This document shows, piece by piece, positions 22,700-35,531 of a stretch of DNA of 64,000 nucleotides. A program made the translations under genes and the position numbers. Source of the stretch: Labia minor (taxonomy: Eukaryota > Arthropoda > Insecta > Dermaptera > Spongiphoridae); contig OY720346.1 in assembly GCA_963082975.1 (NCBI GenBank), positions 24,236,720 through 24,300,719 of the forward strand. Reading direction: 5' to 3'. Positions within the stretch are counted from its first letter, which is position 1, and every line of letters begins with the position of its first letter. Under the pieces are notes generated by a model that saw only the letters and a list, made by a program, of their open reading frames with translations, was not told the DNA's origin and searched no databases.

Positions 22700-24765
22700 T
22701 TTTCTGTTAATAATTAGTTGAAGTATGAGCCTATGTTCTTAAGTTCGACACTGTGTTTCAAAAAATATGAAATTTATACAAATGAAAATAATTATTAAAA
22801 GTTATTTAAATATGTAGTGTTAAACTTTAAATACATTTAATATAAATTTTATTAAAAACAAGTAAAATTATATTTATTTAGGTTTTTTTTAAATTAAAAA
22901 TGAACATTTAAAAATTTATTGCATTTAATAAAAAATATCATAATAAAAAAATAACATAAATTATATAAATATTTATAGGCTAAAAATAATTTTAAAATTC
23001 TTCTTTCCGAATTATAACTCTCGCATCAATTCAAGATTTTGAGTTTCCACTATAGAAATGAATATTTAATAATTTTCAAACAAGAAGGTCTTTATAACGA
23101 ATATGATTATATTTTATGATTAGATTAATGTATAAATATTGTATAATAATTATTTATTCATTTATTTAATACAATTTAATAATACTATATATAATAGAAA
23201 TTTTGTGTGAGTATATGTGTGTGTGTGAGTTTAGTTAATTTTTTTTTTCTTTAAGGATTCTATAAGGAGATTTTCATCTATGACTCAGTTCATTCCGAGT
23301 GAATGGACAAAACGTATTAAGTTAATGCAATCAGTAAATAAAAGGCTCCCACACACCTCACGGGTTAATTAAAATAAATTTTTATTATATTATTTATATA
23401 CTAGTTAAAGGCGAATCGCTCTTTCTAATTATATCATTAGAGAATGGCTAAAGAAAAACTATATAATAAGATAATCATGAGTTTAATTGAAACGAAGAGG
23501 AGGCAAAAGAAAGCAAGATTTATATTACTTTCAAAGAAGATCTCGACTTTAGGAAAGACGATTCGTATATTAATAATAATAAGAATATTGATCAATTATC
23601 ATAAATAAGAAATAGTAAAACTTTCTCTCTCGTTGATGAAAATAAATTAATATAAAATATCCTTGATGAAATTTATACTGAAATATTAATTAGTTAATTA
23701 AATAAGAATATTATCCCTATTAATCATGTAAATAAATGTTTATATAAAATGTTAGGTAATTAATTATTATTTATAGAAAACTTAGAAAAAAATATTTTTG
23801 AAATTAAATATGAACCTTATATATATATATATATATTTATGCTGGATACAATGCCTTAAATATATTTTTTTAAGTTTTTAATATCTTCAAATATTTTTTA
23901 AATGATTTAACCATATTTATTTATCTAAAACAATATTAAAAACACATTAAATTAAATTAAATATGTGAAAATTGAATTTCAGATAATAATAGAATGAAGA
24001 TTATTATACATCAACGAGGCAATTGTTGTAAAAAGTGTTTGTTTTTTAACTTCAAAATTAAACCAAAATAATTAAACAAATATTAAAAAAGAACACGTGC
24101 TTTGGTTTCAAGTTAATCTTTTTGCTTTATGGGCATTTTCGGTAAGAACCATAATCTGATTGAGATGATACAATTGCTTGAGAAAATAAATTTGAAAGCA
24201 ATTTAATGTTTATTATTCTCTCTATGTTATGTTAAAAATAAAATTTGATTATATATTTTTATTATAAATGAAACACAAGAAAATATATTAAATTGTTATA
24301 TAAAATAATTTATATAAATAAAAAATTATAGATATTATATGATTCATGTCTAATATTTGATTAAAAAATGTAAAATCATTTAAATTATTTTTTTTAGAAA
24401 TAAATTCTGAATTATACATGTTTTTTTAATAACATTCATTAAATTAATAATTAAATTTAGACACTTCAGTGGTTTAGTAGTTAGCACGACAGTCTACCAC
24501 TCAAGTAGGGAAAATCAATAAATAATGATTTCTCTTTAAAGCTCTACGTGATCCTCAAGTATTTAAATTTATTATTAAATTTAAAACAAACGATTAATAT
24601 TATATTATATAAGTGGTAAAAATATATCTAACAAGTCAAAATTTGTTGATTGTTTTTCATAATCTACCATTTAAATTTTTTTAAATATTAAAAATTGATT
24701 TTTCCTTTGCTTTCATTATCCTTTGATTTCTATAATAATTTATCCTTAATAAGGTTCTATTCAAA
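22700..24765. other. AT-rich intergenic DNA with a small island
   Basis: 23255-23370 is a richer patch (around GACTCAGTTCATTCCGAGTG and GGCTCCCACACACCTCACGG). A GT repeat lies at 23208-23228 and a TA run at 23822-23836. No gene recognised. Confidence 0.45.
24472..24530 (+). repeat. tRNA-like promoter remnant, possible SINE head
   Basis: TGGTTTAGTAGTTAGCAC fits an A box (TRGYnnAnnnG) with a D-arm shape, and CTACCACTCAAGTAGGG follows where an anticodon arm would be. No B box is present, and the acceptor stem does not pair, so this is not a functional tRNA gene. Confidence 0.25.
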
Positions 24766-24769
24766 TGCT

Positions 24770-25180
24770 AAAGCACTTTTTTGTTTTCTCTCTTTTTACA
24801 TTTGAACCATTCATTGGTGGCATTTCACAGTTCGTTTTCTTCTCGAATGCTTTGATATGGAAATACCGATGAGATCTTATTTCTCTCCTGAAGCGAGAGA
24901 GAGAGACCTTCCTGACCTTTCCATAAATGGTCCCTGGAGCTCTCTTGATAAATGCATGTGGTCATTATTTCGTCAAAGGGGAAATTTACTAGGAATAGGA
25001 AATCGAAGGCGTGAAGATGAAACAGCGGTGGGGATTATTCATCGTAAACATATCAATTAGGTTTTAACAAACGCCGCAATTTTACAGGAATTCAAATTAT
25101 CACTTAAGTTAACCCGTTCAATTTATACCCGATTGGAGTGGTTCCGAATAGAATTTCGTACGTTTTATCGCGTATCAGTC
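24770..25180. other. GC-richer island, candidate enhancer
   Basis: Contains a perfect CArG box CCATAAATGG (near 24920), CGTAAACA (Fox type, near 25045), GAGAGAGAGA and TTTATCGCG. A 67-codon frame (24857-25060) looks like chance. Position and motif mix suggest a regulatory element; not proven. Confidence 0.35.
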
Positions 25181-25839
25181 TTAAAAAAAAAAATTGAACC
25201 TTATTAAAATAAATTGTTTAGCCAATGAAAATTTCTACTTTATAAACATATACTTAAAATAGATTTTATAATTTTACCCGAAATATTTAATTAACATTCA
25301 CTAATCGTTCTAAATATAGGTATATGAACTTTAATACTCAACTCAATCTAAACCAACTTTTGAAATCATTGCAATCGCTTTTTTTATTTAAAAAAAACAA
25401 CATTCCTTTCATTGGTCATTAAAAGATTGAGTATACAATTTATTGTGGTTTAAAAAAATAAATTTAATAAATAATGCAAACCACAAGTGAATTTAAATGA
25501 AAGATTAATTTTTATTTAAAATTATCTCAAGTAAATAATAAAGCCACTTGAATCATTTCAATATTATTATTAGAACACACTGGTATTTATACATACTTGA
25601 AGATTTATCAACTACTTTAATTAAAATGAATTTTACTCTGAAGAAAAGATTTTGTTCAAAATCTCACTAATAATTACCTAAATATATTTTCCAAATTTAC
25701 CATCTTTAGAGACATTTTATGATTAAAAATAATATAAATCATATAATCTTATTTATATATTAATTTAAAGATGATTAACTAAAATAAATTAATTACATAT
25801 ATTATGAATAAGTTTTAATTTATTTGTTTTTCTCTTTCA

Positions 25840-26210
25840 GGGAAATCACCTGACAAATGGCATACTTAAAAAAGAATGTGATATTAATTATAGAACATCG
25901 AATTGCATATTGCACACGTAACAGGTGGTGAAACCACTCCGATTACTTTCGGCAAGGTAATACTTACTCCGGAGATAAACGTCCGTACGATATAAGAGGC
26001 CTTAAAGAATTTTTACGAGATCTGGCCTATATAATTGACAGAGCCGATTTTCTAGTTGGCCTGGACGCGGATTACAATAAAATATAGCGACCCAGCTACG
26101 ATCGAAAGGTCAATTCGTTTATAACGCCCTTTATACCTTTCATATTCACTTGTGGGATGAACCTGATGATATTTTAGATAAACTCGACAGCGCCCATATA
26201 TCTATATTAT
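25840..26210. other. GC-richer island, candidate enhancer
   Basis: Holds CACCTG (25847-25852), AACAGGTGGT (25920-25929), CGGATTACAATAAA (otd/bicoid-type GGATTA) and TTTATAACGCCCTTTATACC. The AACAGGTGGT ten-mer recurs in the island at 31189. No convincing frame. Confidence 0.4.
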
Positions 26211-26730
26211 AATTTATTAATCTTTAAGGGTTATCCTTAGAACAGATTTTATATAATAATCGCGGTCTAAAAAATAATAAATAAATGAATAAAAATAAAA
26301 GAACAAATCAGATTGATGATAAGAAATAAATTTTAGAAAGCACTTTATAATCGGAAATTTATATGTCATGAAATTAAAATGTATTTTTTTAAAAAATTAA
26401 TATTATTTTACATATCTGAAAATATTTATAAAACAAATGAATAATGAATATAGACTTACTAAATAATATTTTAAATTTTAATATAAATTAAATTATAAAG
26501 AATATATGATTATTATGAAAATAACAAATAATTGGTATTGCAATTTCTTCATTCAAGTAAAATTGTATTGAATTAGATTTTTAATGTGATAACAGTAACA
26601 AGCAGCTGTTATGTTATCTATATATATAAAAAAAGGTTTTTGTCTGCACATTGCTCAGAATTTAAAAATTTTTGCATATCTTCGCGTTTCATGACCTCTA
26701 GAATCCAAAAGTGACTTTAGAATTTTTCAC

Positions 26731-26881
<151 letters not shown>

Positions 26882-27739
26882 CGGAAAATTACTATTTTAT
26901 AGACTCAGAATTGGCTGAACCGATTTCTTTGAAATTACATCACAATATTCTTATATACCTCTAGAGTAACATAGGCTATAAATTTTATTAATATCTTATC
27001 AATAACCGCAGAAATTAATTTTTTAAAGTTTATATAATTCTCCGTGTTGTTCATTCAAGAGCAGCTCGCGGCTCACTGTCGGCCAAGCGGAATCATTTCA
27101 AACAATGAATTATCATAGAGATTCCCAATCGAAGAATTATTATAATATTTCCCTTTTTATTTTAAATTCTAATATACAAATATCAATTCAATTAAATAAT
27201 TTATTCTAAAAGTTCTCAATTTAATTAAAATATTTATTAGATCATATTTTTATCTTAAATTATTTTTTATTTAATTGAATATTTCTTCTTTTCTATAATA
27301 TATATATAATAATATATAAATTTTATCATTGAATAATAAAAAAAAATATTATTTAACCTGAATTAAAATGACTGAATTATATTATCTTTGTTTTTTATTT
27401 TAATTTAATTACTCTATTATTAATTACTAAATATATATATCTATATATATAAAAATTAAAATATGATGATATAAAGTTGTTTTAAATTTTTGACATTTTT
27501 AAATTGGGTATATTTTTTAAATTTATTAAAATGTCTTTTTTATTTATTATGTTTAAAAGATTCATTTTTATTATGTGATATTAATAAAAAATAACGATGC
27601 TCTGTGCAAGTCGAATCATGTTGCACATAATTAAATAACAATTGCCAAACAAAGAATATAATATTTTTTTAAATTCTTATATTTAAATATCATTTCAATT
27701 AAATAATTTATTCTAAAAGGTCTCATTTTAATGCAATTT

Positions 27740-27870
27740 ATAATTTTCTTCTAGTTCAGATTTAGGACAAATCGTACAACATTATATCAAATCTCGCTAA
27801 GAACATTCAATATTTTTGTACACAAATTATTCAGAGTATTGGCTAAGCGTATCACTCACAATCAGTTTAT
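27740..27870 (+). mobile_element. Small LINE reverse-transcriptase fragment
   Basis: Decayed sequence (AATCGTACAACATTATATCA, then CAATATTTTTGTACACAAAT) parallels 28420-28510 in the larger LINE remnant. It covers the part of the reverse transcriptase that follows the GFRP block. Confidence 0.4.
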
Positions 27871-28374
27871 ATTGAAATAAATATAAATTAACAAAGTAAA
27901 AATTTTTATTTGTTTAAATTTTATTATAATGAATCAAAAAAAATTAAATATATAGATAACATGATTAAGAGAAGCAAAAAACTTGACAGAAAATAACTGT
28001 TGGATGGAGGTCGGACATGACAGAAACTGTAAGCGAAATCTTCATATTGCGACGAATAATTTTCAAATCCCCTAGCACCACAGAATTTAAGTTTCTTTTA
28101 AGGAAAATAACTATGATCTAAAAAAATTAATAAATGAACTTAATAATAAAAAAAAACAAATAAATCAATTAATTTAAATTAATACTATTAATGAATGTAT
28201 ATATTGGTCATTTATACCGTTAATTTTTATAAATTGTCTCAAGTCTCTATTTTTGCATTTTCTCAAGTTTCATTATAATTAAAAATATTCAATAATAATC
28301 TAGCAATGAAAATAAAATACCAAAATGTAATGATCAAGAAATATTATACTCTATTATAACATATACAATACTTA

Positions 28375-29380
28375 TAAACTATAGGCGGAGGAAATATTAG
28401 GAGATATCATTGCGGGTTCAGGCCAAATCGACCAACATTAATTAAGATATTTTCATTATGACAGATATTAGGAACAAAACCGCGAATTCAATATTTCTGT
28501 TCACTAATTATTTGTAGACTTTATTAAAACATACGCATAACTCAATAGATCCGGATAAACTTTTTCAAATTTTCAATCTTCAAATTTCTCTTGAAGGTAG
28601 TAAAGAAAGAATAAGATGCGGAAATCAATTGTAAAATATTAGGTTACTCAGACGACTTAAATATAATAGGAGATTCGGCAATTGCAATTACAGATAGCGA
28701 GGAGAATTTAATGGAGGTTTGAAATTAATAGTGATAAGAAAAAATATTTAGTAACAAAGAGGAAGAGTATTAACATACAAAATCTTAAGATACAAAATGT
28801 AGAATTTGAATATGTAGAAAAATTGAATGTAATCACGAAGGATAATAATATTTGAGAAGAATTTAAATCGGGGTTGCAATCGGGAAACGCCTGTTATCTG
28901 CAATAAAGAGGCTTATCTCTTCAAAATTATTATCAAAGGGAATATATAAAAAGATTATTTTGCCTGTTGCATTATATGGGTGGGAGGCATGGTCTATGAC
29001 CCTTGGAGATGAGAGTAGATTCAGAGTATTTGAGAATAGGATTCTTCCCTGCATTTATTGGCCAAAGAAAGATGAGGTCACCGGGTATGAGGGAAACTGT
29101 ATAACAAGAAATTGCATGGCCTCTCTGCATCTTCAGAAATAGTTAGGGTTATAAAAGGGAAAAAGCTGCGATAGGCAGGGCACGTGGCAAGAATGGGAGA
29201 GGAAAAAGATATTGGTGGGAAGACCGATTGGAAAACGTCCGCTTGGAAAACCAATGACGCGTAGGAAGGGACGTAAGAGAGATGGAATAAGGGCTCAGGA
29301 TAGGGACACTTGGAGAAATGTGGTTGTTGCGGCTAAGAACTTTAGAGTATCTTTGAGCCACATAGGTAGATAGATATAAC
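28375..29380 (+). mobile_element. LINE (non-LTR) reverse-transcriptase remnant
   Basis: Frame pieces give YHCGFRPNRPT (28405-28437), the polymerase box GYSDDLNIIGDS (from 28642, YSDD in place of YADD), then PVALYGWEAWSMTLGDESRF and RVFENRILPCIYWPKKDEVT (28960-29080), then AGHVARMGE-like and GKRPLGR-like tail blocks, and RDTWRNVVVAAKN. The order matches the C-terminal half of ORF2 in common arthropod LINEs annotated as endonuclease-reverse transcriptase. The segment between the GFRP block and the catalytic box is largely deleted, and several stops and shifts are present. It ends in a TAGGTAGATAGATA run. Dead copy nested in the Helitron. Confidence 0.8.
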
Positions 29381-29607
29381 ATATACAATAATAATATATA
29401 TAATTAATATAGTGATTAAATTAAAATATATTTTTTAAATAAGAACACAAAAAGAAATGAATGTTTTATGTAATATACGGATTGAAACAAAATGGATGAA
29501 AACCTTTTAATACTTTCAACCACCAAATACTATGTACAACTCGGGGGTACAGGGGGCGGAGCCCCCGTCTAGGTGTGAAGAGCGCCGAAGGCGCTCTGAG
29601 CAGCTAG

Positions 29608-30880
29608 TGTATATATATAGGCAGGTATATTTTTAACTTTTTTATATAATGTTGTGGTTACTTACAAACCGGAGTAGTTATCCTATCAGCTACTGACTCA
29701 ATTACCTACTTAAGAGAAGATCAAATTTTTTTCAATTTAAAATAAAATCAAAAATAATATTCTTTTAAATAAATTTTCGCCATATAATTATCAATTCACA
29801 AGTATATTTTTTAGAATATTTTAGAATTGTACATAATTTGGCAAAACTTAAGCCATACTAATTATTAAATAATTAAGATGTATTTTTATTTAGTTTTCAT
29901 CATTTTCTTTTGAATAATTATAATCCAAGTCATTGTCTTTTTTTTATTTCTACAAACTATCAATTTAAATAGGTATCATGCTTTATTTTAAAAGTTATTT
30001 ACATTTATTTTACTTAATTCTAATTAAATAAATTTATCTTAATCAAAAATTAAATATTAATTACTCCTAACAATATTGTAACTACAAATCATAATAACTG
30101 GCAAATTAAAATAACTTTGTCAGTTGTCAAAAATGATTTTATTTCCAATTTTCTCATTAAAATTTGATCAGAAAATTAGATATAAAATAATGTAAAATTC
30201 TATAAATCACTTAAACTATTTGTAATGCACGTAAGTAGTGCATTAAATTTATAATATTAATAAAATTTTTTAAGAATGAAAAATTTTCATTAAAATTTCT
30301 AAAAATATTTTTTCTTTTAATGGGCAATAAAAGTATAATTTTATGCCTATATTATATATATACTATATATACTATATACCTTTGTATATATATTGTTGAA
30401 TATTGATATAAATTTGCTCCTAATTGCCAGCAACCAAATAAGCAATCATTTTTATCACTAACATCACTGTACTAAGCATAACTTTCATATTAAATTTTAA
30501 AATCAATTCATCTTGATATATATTATTCTATTTCCTTATTTCTTTTTTTTTATTTACGAGTTTATGATCATCTTTCTCAATTGCACCTTTAGTTTTGTTT
30601 TTTTTTAGTGTCCTTTGAAATTATTTCCCTCACTTCGCACTTTCTTCTATTCTTGATGATAAATGATGAATCATTTCACAACATACAGCAGCACAAATTA
30701 TTACCATTCAGGGTAATAGAAATAAATTGCTACAAGATTGATCTGCTCTATTTCGATTCCATGGAAATACAACTCGGTAGAGATTTTTTTTTTTATTTCT
30801 ATTTCATATGTCCGGTTTAAAAAATGAGAATCTATAATAATTCTTGGGCATTTGTTAAAGGCGATAAATTGAATTAATTT
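29608..30880. other. AT-rich intergenic DNA
   Basis: TA-rich microsatellites at 30350-30390. Overlapping frames of 66-70 codons at 30608-30901 on both strands show no recognisable domain. Confidence 0.5.
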
Positions 30881-30884
30881 GCCG

Positions 30885-31335
30885 CTACCTAACACGAACA
30901 CGGAGAGCCTAATGACCTCTGATCAATTGAAAGGGCAAACGCAATGATTTGTAATAATAGAAAATTATATTGATGATGTAAGTGTACGGGGTGGGGGATT
31001 GTAAATTCTACTACCTAAGAAAGTCGCCGTCAGAATGGAAATATATGTAAATTACGATGGTTGAATCGCTACATGCGCCAGGAGCGTAATTGATAGTAAA
31101 CAGTGGTTGGTGGACGAAGCGTTAAATACTCTCGATCAGCAGCAGATGTGTGGAAAGTACGCGGGATTCGCCCCCCGAGGGCCTAAGCAACAGGTGGTTT
31201 TCCCTTCCCTCCCAGAAATTCCTTTGCCTATGCGTCAATGATGAATGGAAAGAAGTGCGGAACATGAACTCGCCTTAATCGAGATTGGAACCACACCGAA
31301 TTCGTTATACAGACGAGCGTAAAAATCAAAGCACG
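30885..31335. other. GC-richer island, candidate enhancer
   Basis: About 450 bp of complex DNA with AACAGGTGGT (31189-31198), AGTAAACAGTGG (Fox), CAGCAGATGTG (proneural-type E-box), GGGGTGGGGG and TTAATCGAGATTGG. No reading frame with coding character. One of the strongest candidate regulatory blocks by length. Confidence 0.4.
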
Positions 31336-31513
31336 CTTTTAAATTCATCCAAGAAAAAAAAAACGATATTATGATGTTTAAACATGTAGAGAAGAATTTG
31401 CTCGGAAATATTTACACTATAATAATAATCGTGATAAGAAAAAAGAAGAGAAACAAGTGATGAACAAAAAACAAAAAAAAAGAAATAATAATAATAAAAA
31501 TAAAAATAAAATA

Positions 31514-32142
31514 AATAAGTTGACCTGCGGCCAAGCGCAGAACCGACCGACGGTTTGAAGTAAATTAATTTCTGGCTACAGAAACAATTTCAAATAATTT
31601 AAATATATCTATTAATGCAATAAAAAACAGATATGGATATATCATAAATATTTTTAATTTTATTTTATTTATAATATATAGGCAAGAGCTGGCTGTGACG
31701 TCATGGAGAGCTGGGTGACGTCACATAATTTTAAATTAAGAAAAGAAAATGAAGATGATTTTTCTCGACGATAAAACCAATACAAAGGGCATGATTTGTG
31801 GAGATATGTCAAAAATCACCTCTTGTGAAATTTGGTGTGAAAATAACCCTTCCCTTCCTATCGTCGATCGCTAATTCTACCACTTCCGGTTTCCGGATTT
31901 GCACCAAAAGTTGATCAATTCATCATAATGATGCATTAAGTAAATAAATATACCAAATTTCATCAAAATCCGTTGGGCCGTTCAAGCTGTACACATCTAT
32001 ACGGACACACTGAGGACGGACGGACGGACAGACATTATACTTTTTTCTATTAAGAAAATGCATGATTCGTGGAGATATGTAAAAATCTCCACATGTGAAA
32101 TTTGGTATGAAAACAATACCTAACTTACTATCGTCGGTAGGT
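31514..32142 (-). mobile_element. Helentron-like (HINE) family 1, copy 3
   Basis: Complete minus-strand copy. In plus orientation it runs from AATAAGTTGACCTGCGGCCA (hairpin side) and ACCGACCGACGG to ATCGTCGGTAGGT. Microsatellite, GATGAAATTT motif (as its complement) and TGACGTCA stretches are all present and match the copy at 18709. Confidence 0.75.
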
Positions 32143-32692
32143 AAAAAAACAAAAACAACTGATTCTCGTGATAAGTAATTTGTTTTTGTTTTTTTTTTCA
32201 TTATTTTGCATTCTATATGAATCATCAAAATGAAGAAAAAAAACAGCATATTCAAATAATCAAAATAATTTAATTTTTCTATTATTCAATCCATCAAATA
32301 TATATATATATATATCTTGTAGATTTTTTCCTTCTAATTCTAGTAATGTCGTAACTAGAAACGGATTTATTATTCTACTTTTCAACATCTCACAATCTTA
32401 TTTTATATGTATTGCAAAAAATATACGGATTGTATGAGGAGAATAAAATATTCATATGATAAAGCATATAAACTTTACACTGTAAAAATTCTAAGAATCT
32501 GACCAACTTTTCAAATGATGAAAGTAATATCAAAAAATAAATAAAATGATTTTCGATAAAAACCAAAATAAAAAAAAATTAAATTATTTAAAATGTATAC
32601 ACTATTGTTGTGTTTCATTCGTATTTAAATATCAAATAAAATAATTATAAAAACTTATTTCTACTTTTTATTTATTTTTTATATCATTATAA

Positions 32693-33217
32693 AATAAGTT
32701 GACCTGTGACCAGGCACAGAACCGACCGACGTTTTAAATAAAGAAATTTCCAGATACAGAAACAATTTCAAATAATTTAAATGTATCTATTAATACAATA
32801 AAAAACAAATATGGATATAACATAAATATTTTCAATTTTATTTTATTTAAAAAATATAAGTAGCTGGCTGTGAAGTCATGAAGAGCTGGGTGACGTCATA
32901 TAATTTAAAATTAAGAAAAAAACTAATGAAGATGATTTTTCCCGAGGATAAAACCAATACAAAGTGCATGATTCGTGGAGATATGTAATTCATCTTATTG
33001 ATGCATGAAGTAAATATACAAAATTTCATCAAAATCCGTTGAGCCGTTCAAGCTGTACACATCTTTACGGACACACTGCGGACGGACGGACGGACAGACA
33101 TCATGCTAAAGATACTTTTTTATGTTAAAAAAATGCATGATTCGTGGAGATATTTAAAAATATCCACATGTGAAATTTGGTGTGAAGACAATACCTCCCT
33201 TACTATCGTCGGTCGGT
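32693..33217 (-). mobile_element. Helentron-like (HINE) family 1, copy 4
   Basis: Same orientation as copy 3, 550 bp further on. It has AATAAGTTGACCTGTGACCA at the hairpin side and GTCGGTCGGT at 33208-33217. Relative to copy 3 it lacks a central block of roughly 130 bp after GTGGAGATATGTAA, which explains the shorter length. Confidence 0.75.
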
Positions 33218-33364
33218 AAAAAATGAATATACAATAATATCAACATTAATACATTTAATTAATTACATTTATTATAGATTATATCTATTAAGTATTTATG
33301 AGCAAATAATAGATTTATTCTAAAATAAATATATTGTATATTCTATATATAGAATTTATTTATA

Positions 33365-33900
33365 TCATCGTTTCCCAACCTATGGTACGTGAGTTGTTGG
33401 TTGGTGTTACAAGAAGGACATAAAAAAAGAATATAAATATAATTATAATAAATAAAAAGGTTAGACTGTCTCAAGATATACGAGAAAATATAATAGCACA
33501 TTTACCAGAATAAAAATTGTTTTTTAAAGAATAATTTCCAAAACTATAAAAAATTTAAAAGAATTATTATTTGACAGATCTCAACAAGTAGTATCCAAGT
33601 GAGATTATTAATTTTTGAGTAAAGATTAATAAAGAATATGAACAACTTTCTAATAAAACTCCTAATGTCCTAATATCATTTACTGGGGACGGAATTAGTA
33701 GAAAGAGCGTTTTCTTCATATGCTTTTTTAAAAGGTTACATATTCATTGAAAATTTTCCATTTCATTTAAATTAATAATATCATTTAGTAGAATAACTAT
33801 TTTTTTTAAATTTTTTTTTAGTCGAAATTACTATATGAATTTATTATTTAACAATTTCAAATAAAATCTCCATCACAATTAGAATTATATAATAAATTAT
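33365..33900 (+). mobile_element. hAT transposon remnant
   Basis: GTTTCCCAACCTATGGTACG (33370-33389) is the terminal sequence commonly seen in hAT elements of the DUF4371 type. Further on, YEQLSNKTPNVLISF and then, after a shift, ELVERAFSSYAFLK (33692-33733) match the C-terminal dimerisation segment of hAT transposases (usual form ...CE+AFSS...LK). Everything between is deleted or unreadable. Dead, heavily shortened copy. Confidence 0.65.
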
Positions 33901-34205
33901 TTTTCTATATTTATTTCATAAAACTATTTAATATACTTATGTATATAAAACAGTTAAATATAACATAAAATACTTTTCATATTATTTATTACAATAATTT
34001 AATCTACCTCCCTTAATTAAAGATAAAAATGTGTATAATCAGTTATATAGGTTATCTATAATAAAACACCCTTCTATATGTAAATATAGCTAGTTACCGC
34101 GTATTAAAAATAAACTAATTAGTGATATTAAATAAAATATATTGCTCTATTATTAATGTGCTATAAATCAAATGAGATTTACATAAATTTATCGTAAGAC
34201 ACTTG

Positions 34206-34448
34206 TCAAATATAGTTTAATGGATATCTATCCCTCTGGTAGGCATAGCAATATCCGATCATTATTTGAAAGAATGTCAAATTAGATCCATTGAAAGCGA
34301 TTAGGCATAGCATTGCCACTCGAATATAGTCTTTATGGTAGAAAACTAGACATTCTCGATAGAAAAGATCTTTATCTAGCAAAAGTACATTCAAGGACAG
34401 AGATATTAGTTCAATTGTTTCTACGAATCTCTCCCCGCCCTCACACAT
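34206..34448 (-). CDS. Orphan 80-codon open frame, doubtful
   Basis: ATG-initiated frame in a modestly GC-richer patch. The C-terminal half is hydrophobic and aromatic (HKDYIRVAMLCLIAFNGS, then LTFFQIMIGYCYAYQRDRYP). I recognise no family, splice signals or neighbours that support expression. It may be chance, a conserved element or a transposon scrap. Confidence 0.15.
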   Translation of the reverse strand: MCEGGERFVETIELISLSLNVLLLDKDLFYRECLVFYHKDYIRVAMLCLIAFNGSNLTFFQIMIGYCYAYQRDRYPLNYI

Positions 34449-35044
34449 GGTATTAATCTAAATTGCAAATAGAGAAAAATGAATCGTAGTGTAGTAACTG
34501 TTTTTTTTTTTATTATGATACTTAAGTCCAATTGCTCAAGCTTTGATAAAATAATTCTCAGTTAGTTGTAGTTTGACACGCCAATTTATATATTTTTATA
34601 TATAATCTAAGAGTGATTGAATAAAAGTGAGAGAGCGAGGGAGTGAGTGAAATGTCTATAAAATAATTCAATAGTTAATGAATTATATTCCAAGGTAGAT
34701 AGAAAAAAATATAATAGCTTTCGAAGTCATTTTCAAAGTCCTACTTCTCCATCATATATGAGTAGTTCTTGGTATTTTATTAACATATAAAATAATTTTA
34801 ATTTTTTCAGGTGCATGCCTCAATTTTGACTTTATATGGAGGTTTATGTAAAATATATAAAGAAAATGACATATATATTTATTCTCAGATTTTTACATAT
34901 TAAATCTATAAATTAATGTGTTTTTTATGAATTTTATCTTATGAAATTCCATTTCAAAAAAGTATATATATATATATATATGTTTATATAAGATCTTTAT
35001 TGTTTAATTTATTGAATAATTAATTCAATAATATAAATATATTC

Positions 35045-35531
35045 TATTTCGATTGGAGCGAGTTTCAAATAATCAACTTATTATATATATATTGAGCCGG
35101 GCTCTGAAGGAGAAACGCCCGCAATATGCCGAAAGGCATGACAAAGTCATTCTTCAGCATGACAACGCGAGGCCGCACGTCGCTAAAATTGTGAAAAAAT
35201 ACCTGGAGACACTGAAATGGGAGATCCTTTCCCACCCGCCGTATTCCCCAGACCTTGCCCCTTTCGATTACCACCTGTTTAGATCAATGGCCCATGGCCT
35301 TGCGGACTAGCACTTCTCTTCTTTCGAGGTATGCAAAAATTGGATCGATTCTTGGATCGCGTCCAAAGACCAGGGGTTCTTCGAGCGTGGGATCCGAATG
35401 CTGCCCGATAGATGGGAGAAGGTTGTGGCTAGTGATGGCCAATACTTTGAATGATATGAGTGTAACTATTTTTGTATAATAAAGCGTTCATTTTCATTAA
35501 AAAAAACAGCGAGAACTTATTTACACACCTA
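35045..35531 (+). mobile_element. 5'-truncated mariner transposon
   Basis: The 3' half of a mariner transposase followed by the 3' terminal repeat GCGAGAACTTATTTACACAC and CTA. Read: SRALKEKRPQYAERHDKVIL, HDNARPHVAKIVKKYLETL and PPYSPDLAPFDYHLF, i.e. the second and third catalytic Asp of the D,D34D triad. The frame is interrupted by TAG at 35308-35310, where relatives have Gln; beyond it HFSSFEV, SKDQGFFERGIRMLPDRWE and EKVVASDGQYFE continue in phase. The 5' part and first Asp are missing, so it cannot make active transposase. Confidence 0.9.

Noticed and set aside
24472-24560. Functional tRNA gene
   Set aside because: Only an A box is convincing; no B box and no pairing acceptor stem.
31923-32255. 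110-codon minus-strand frame
   Set aside because: Covers the family 1 repeat copy 3; no protein similarity.
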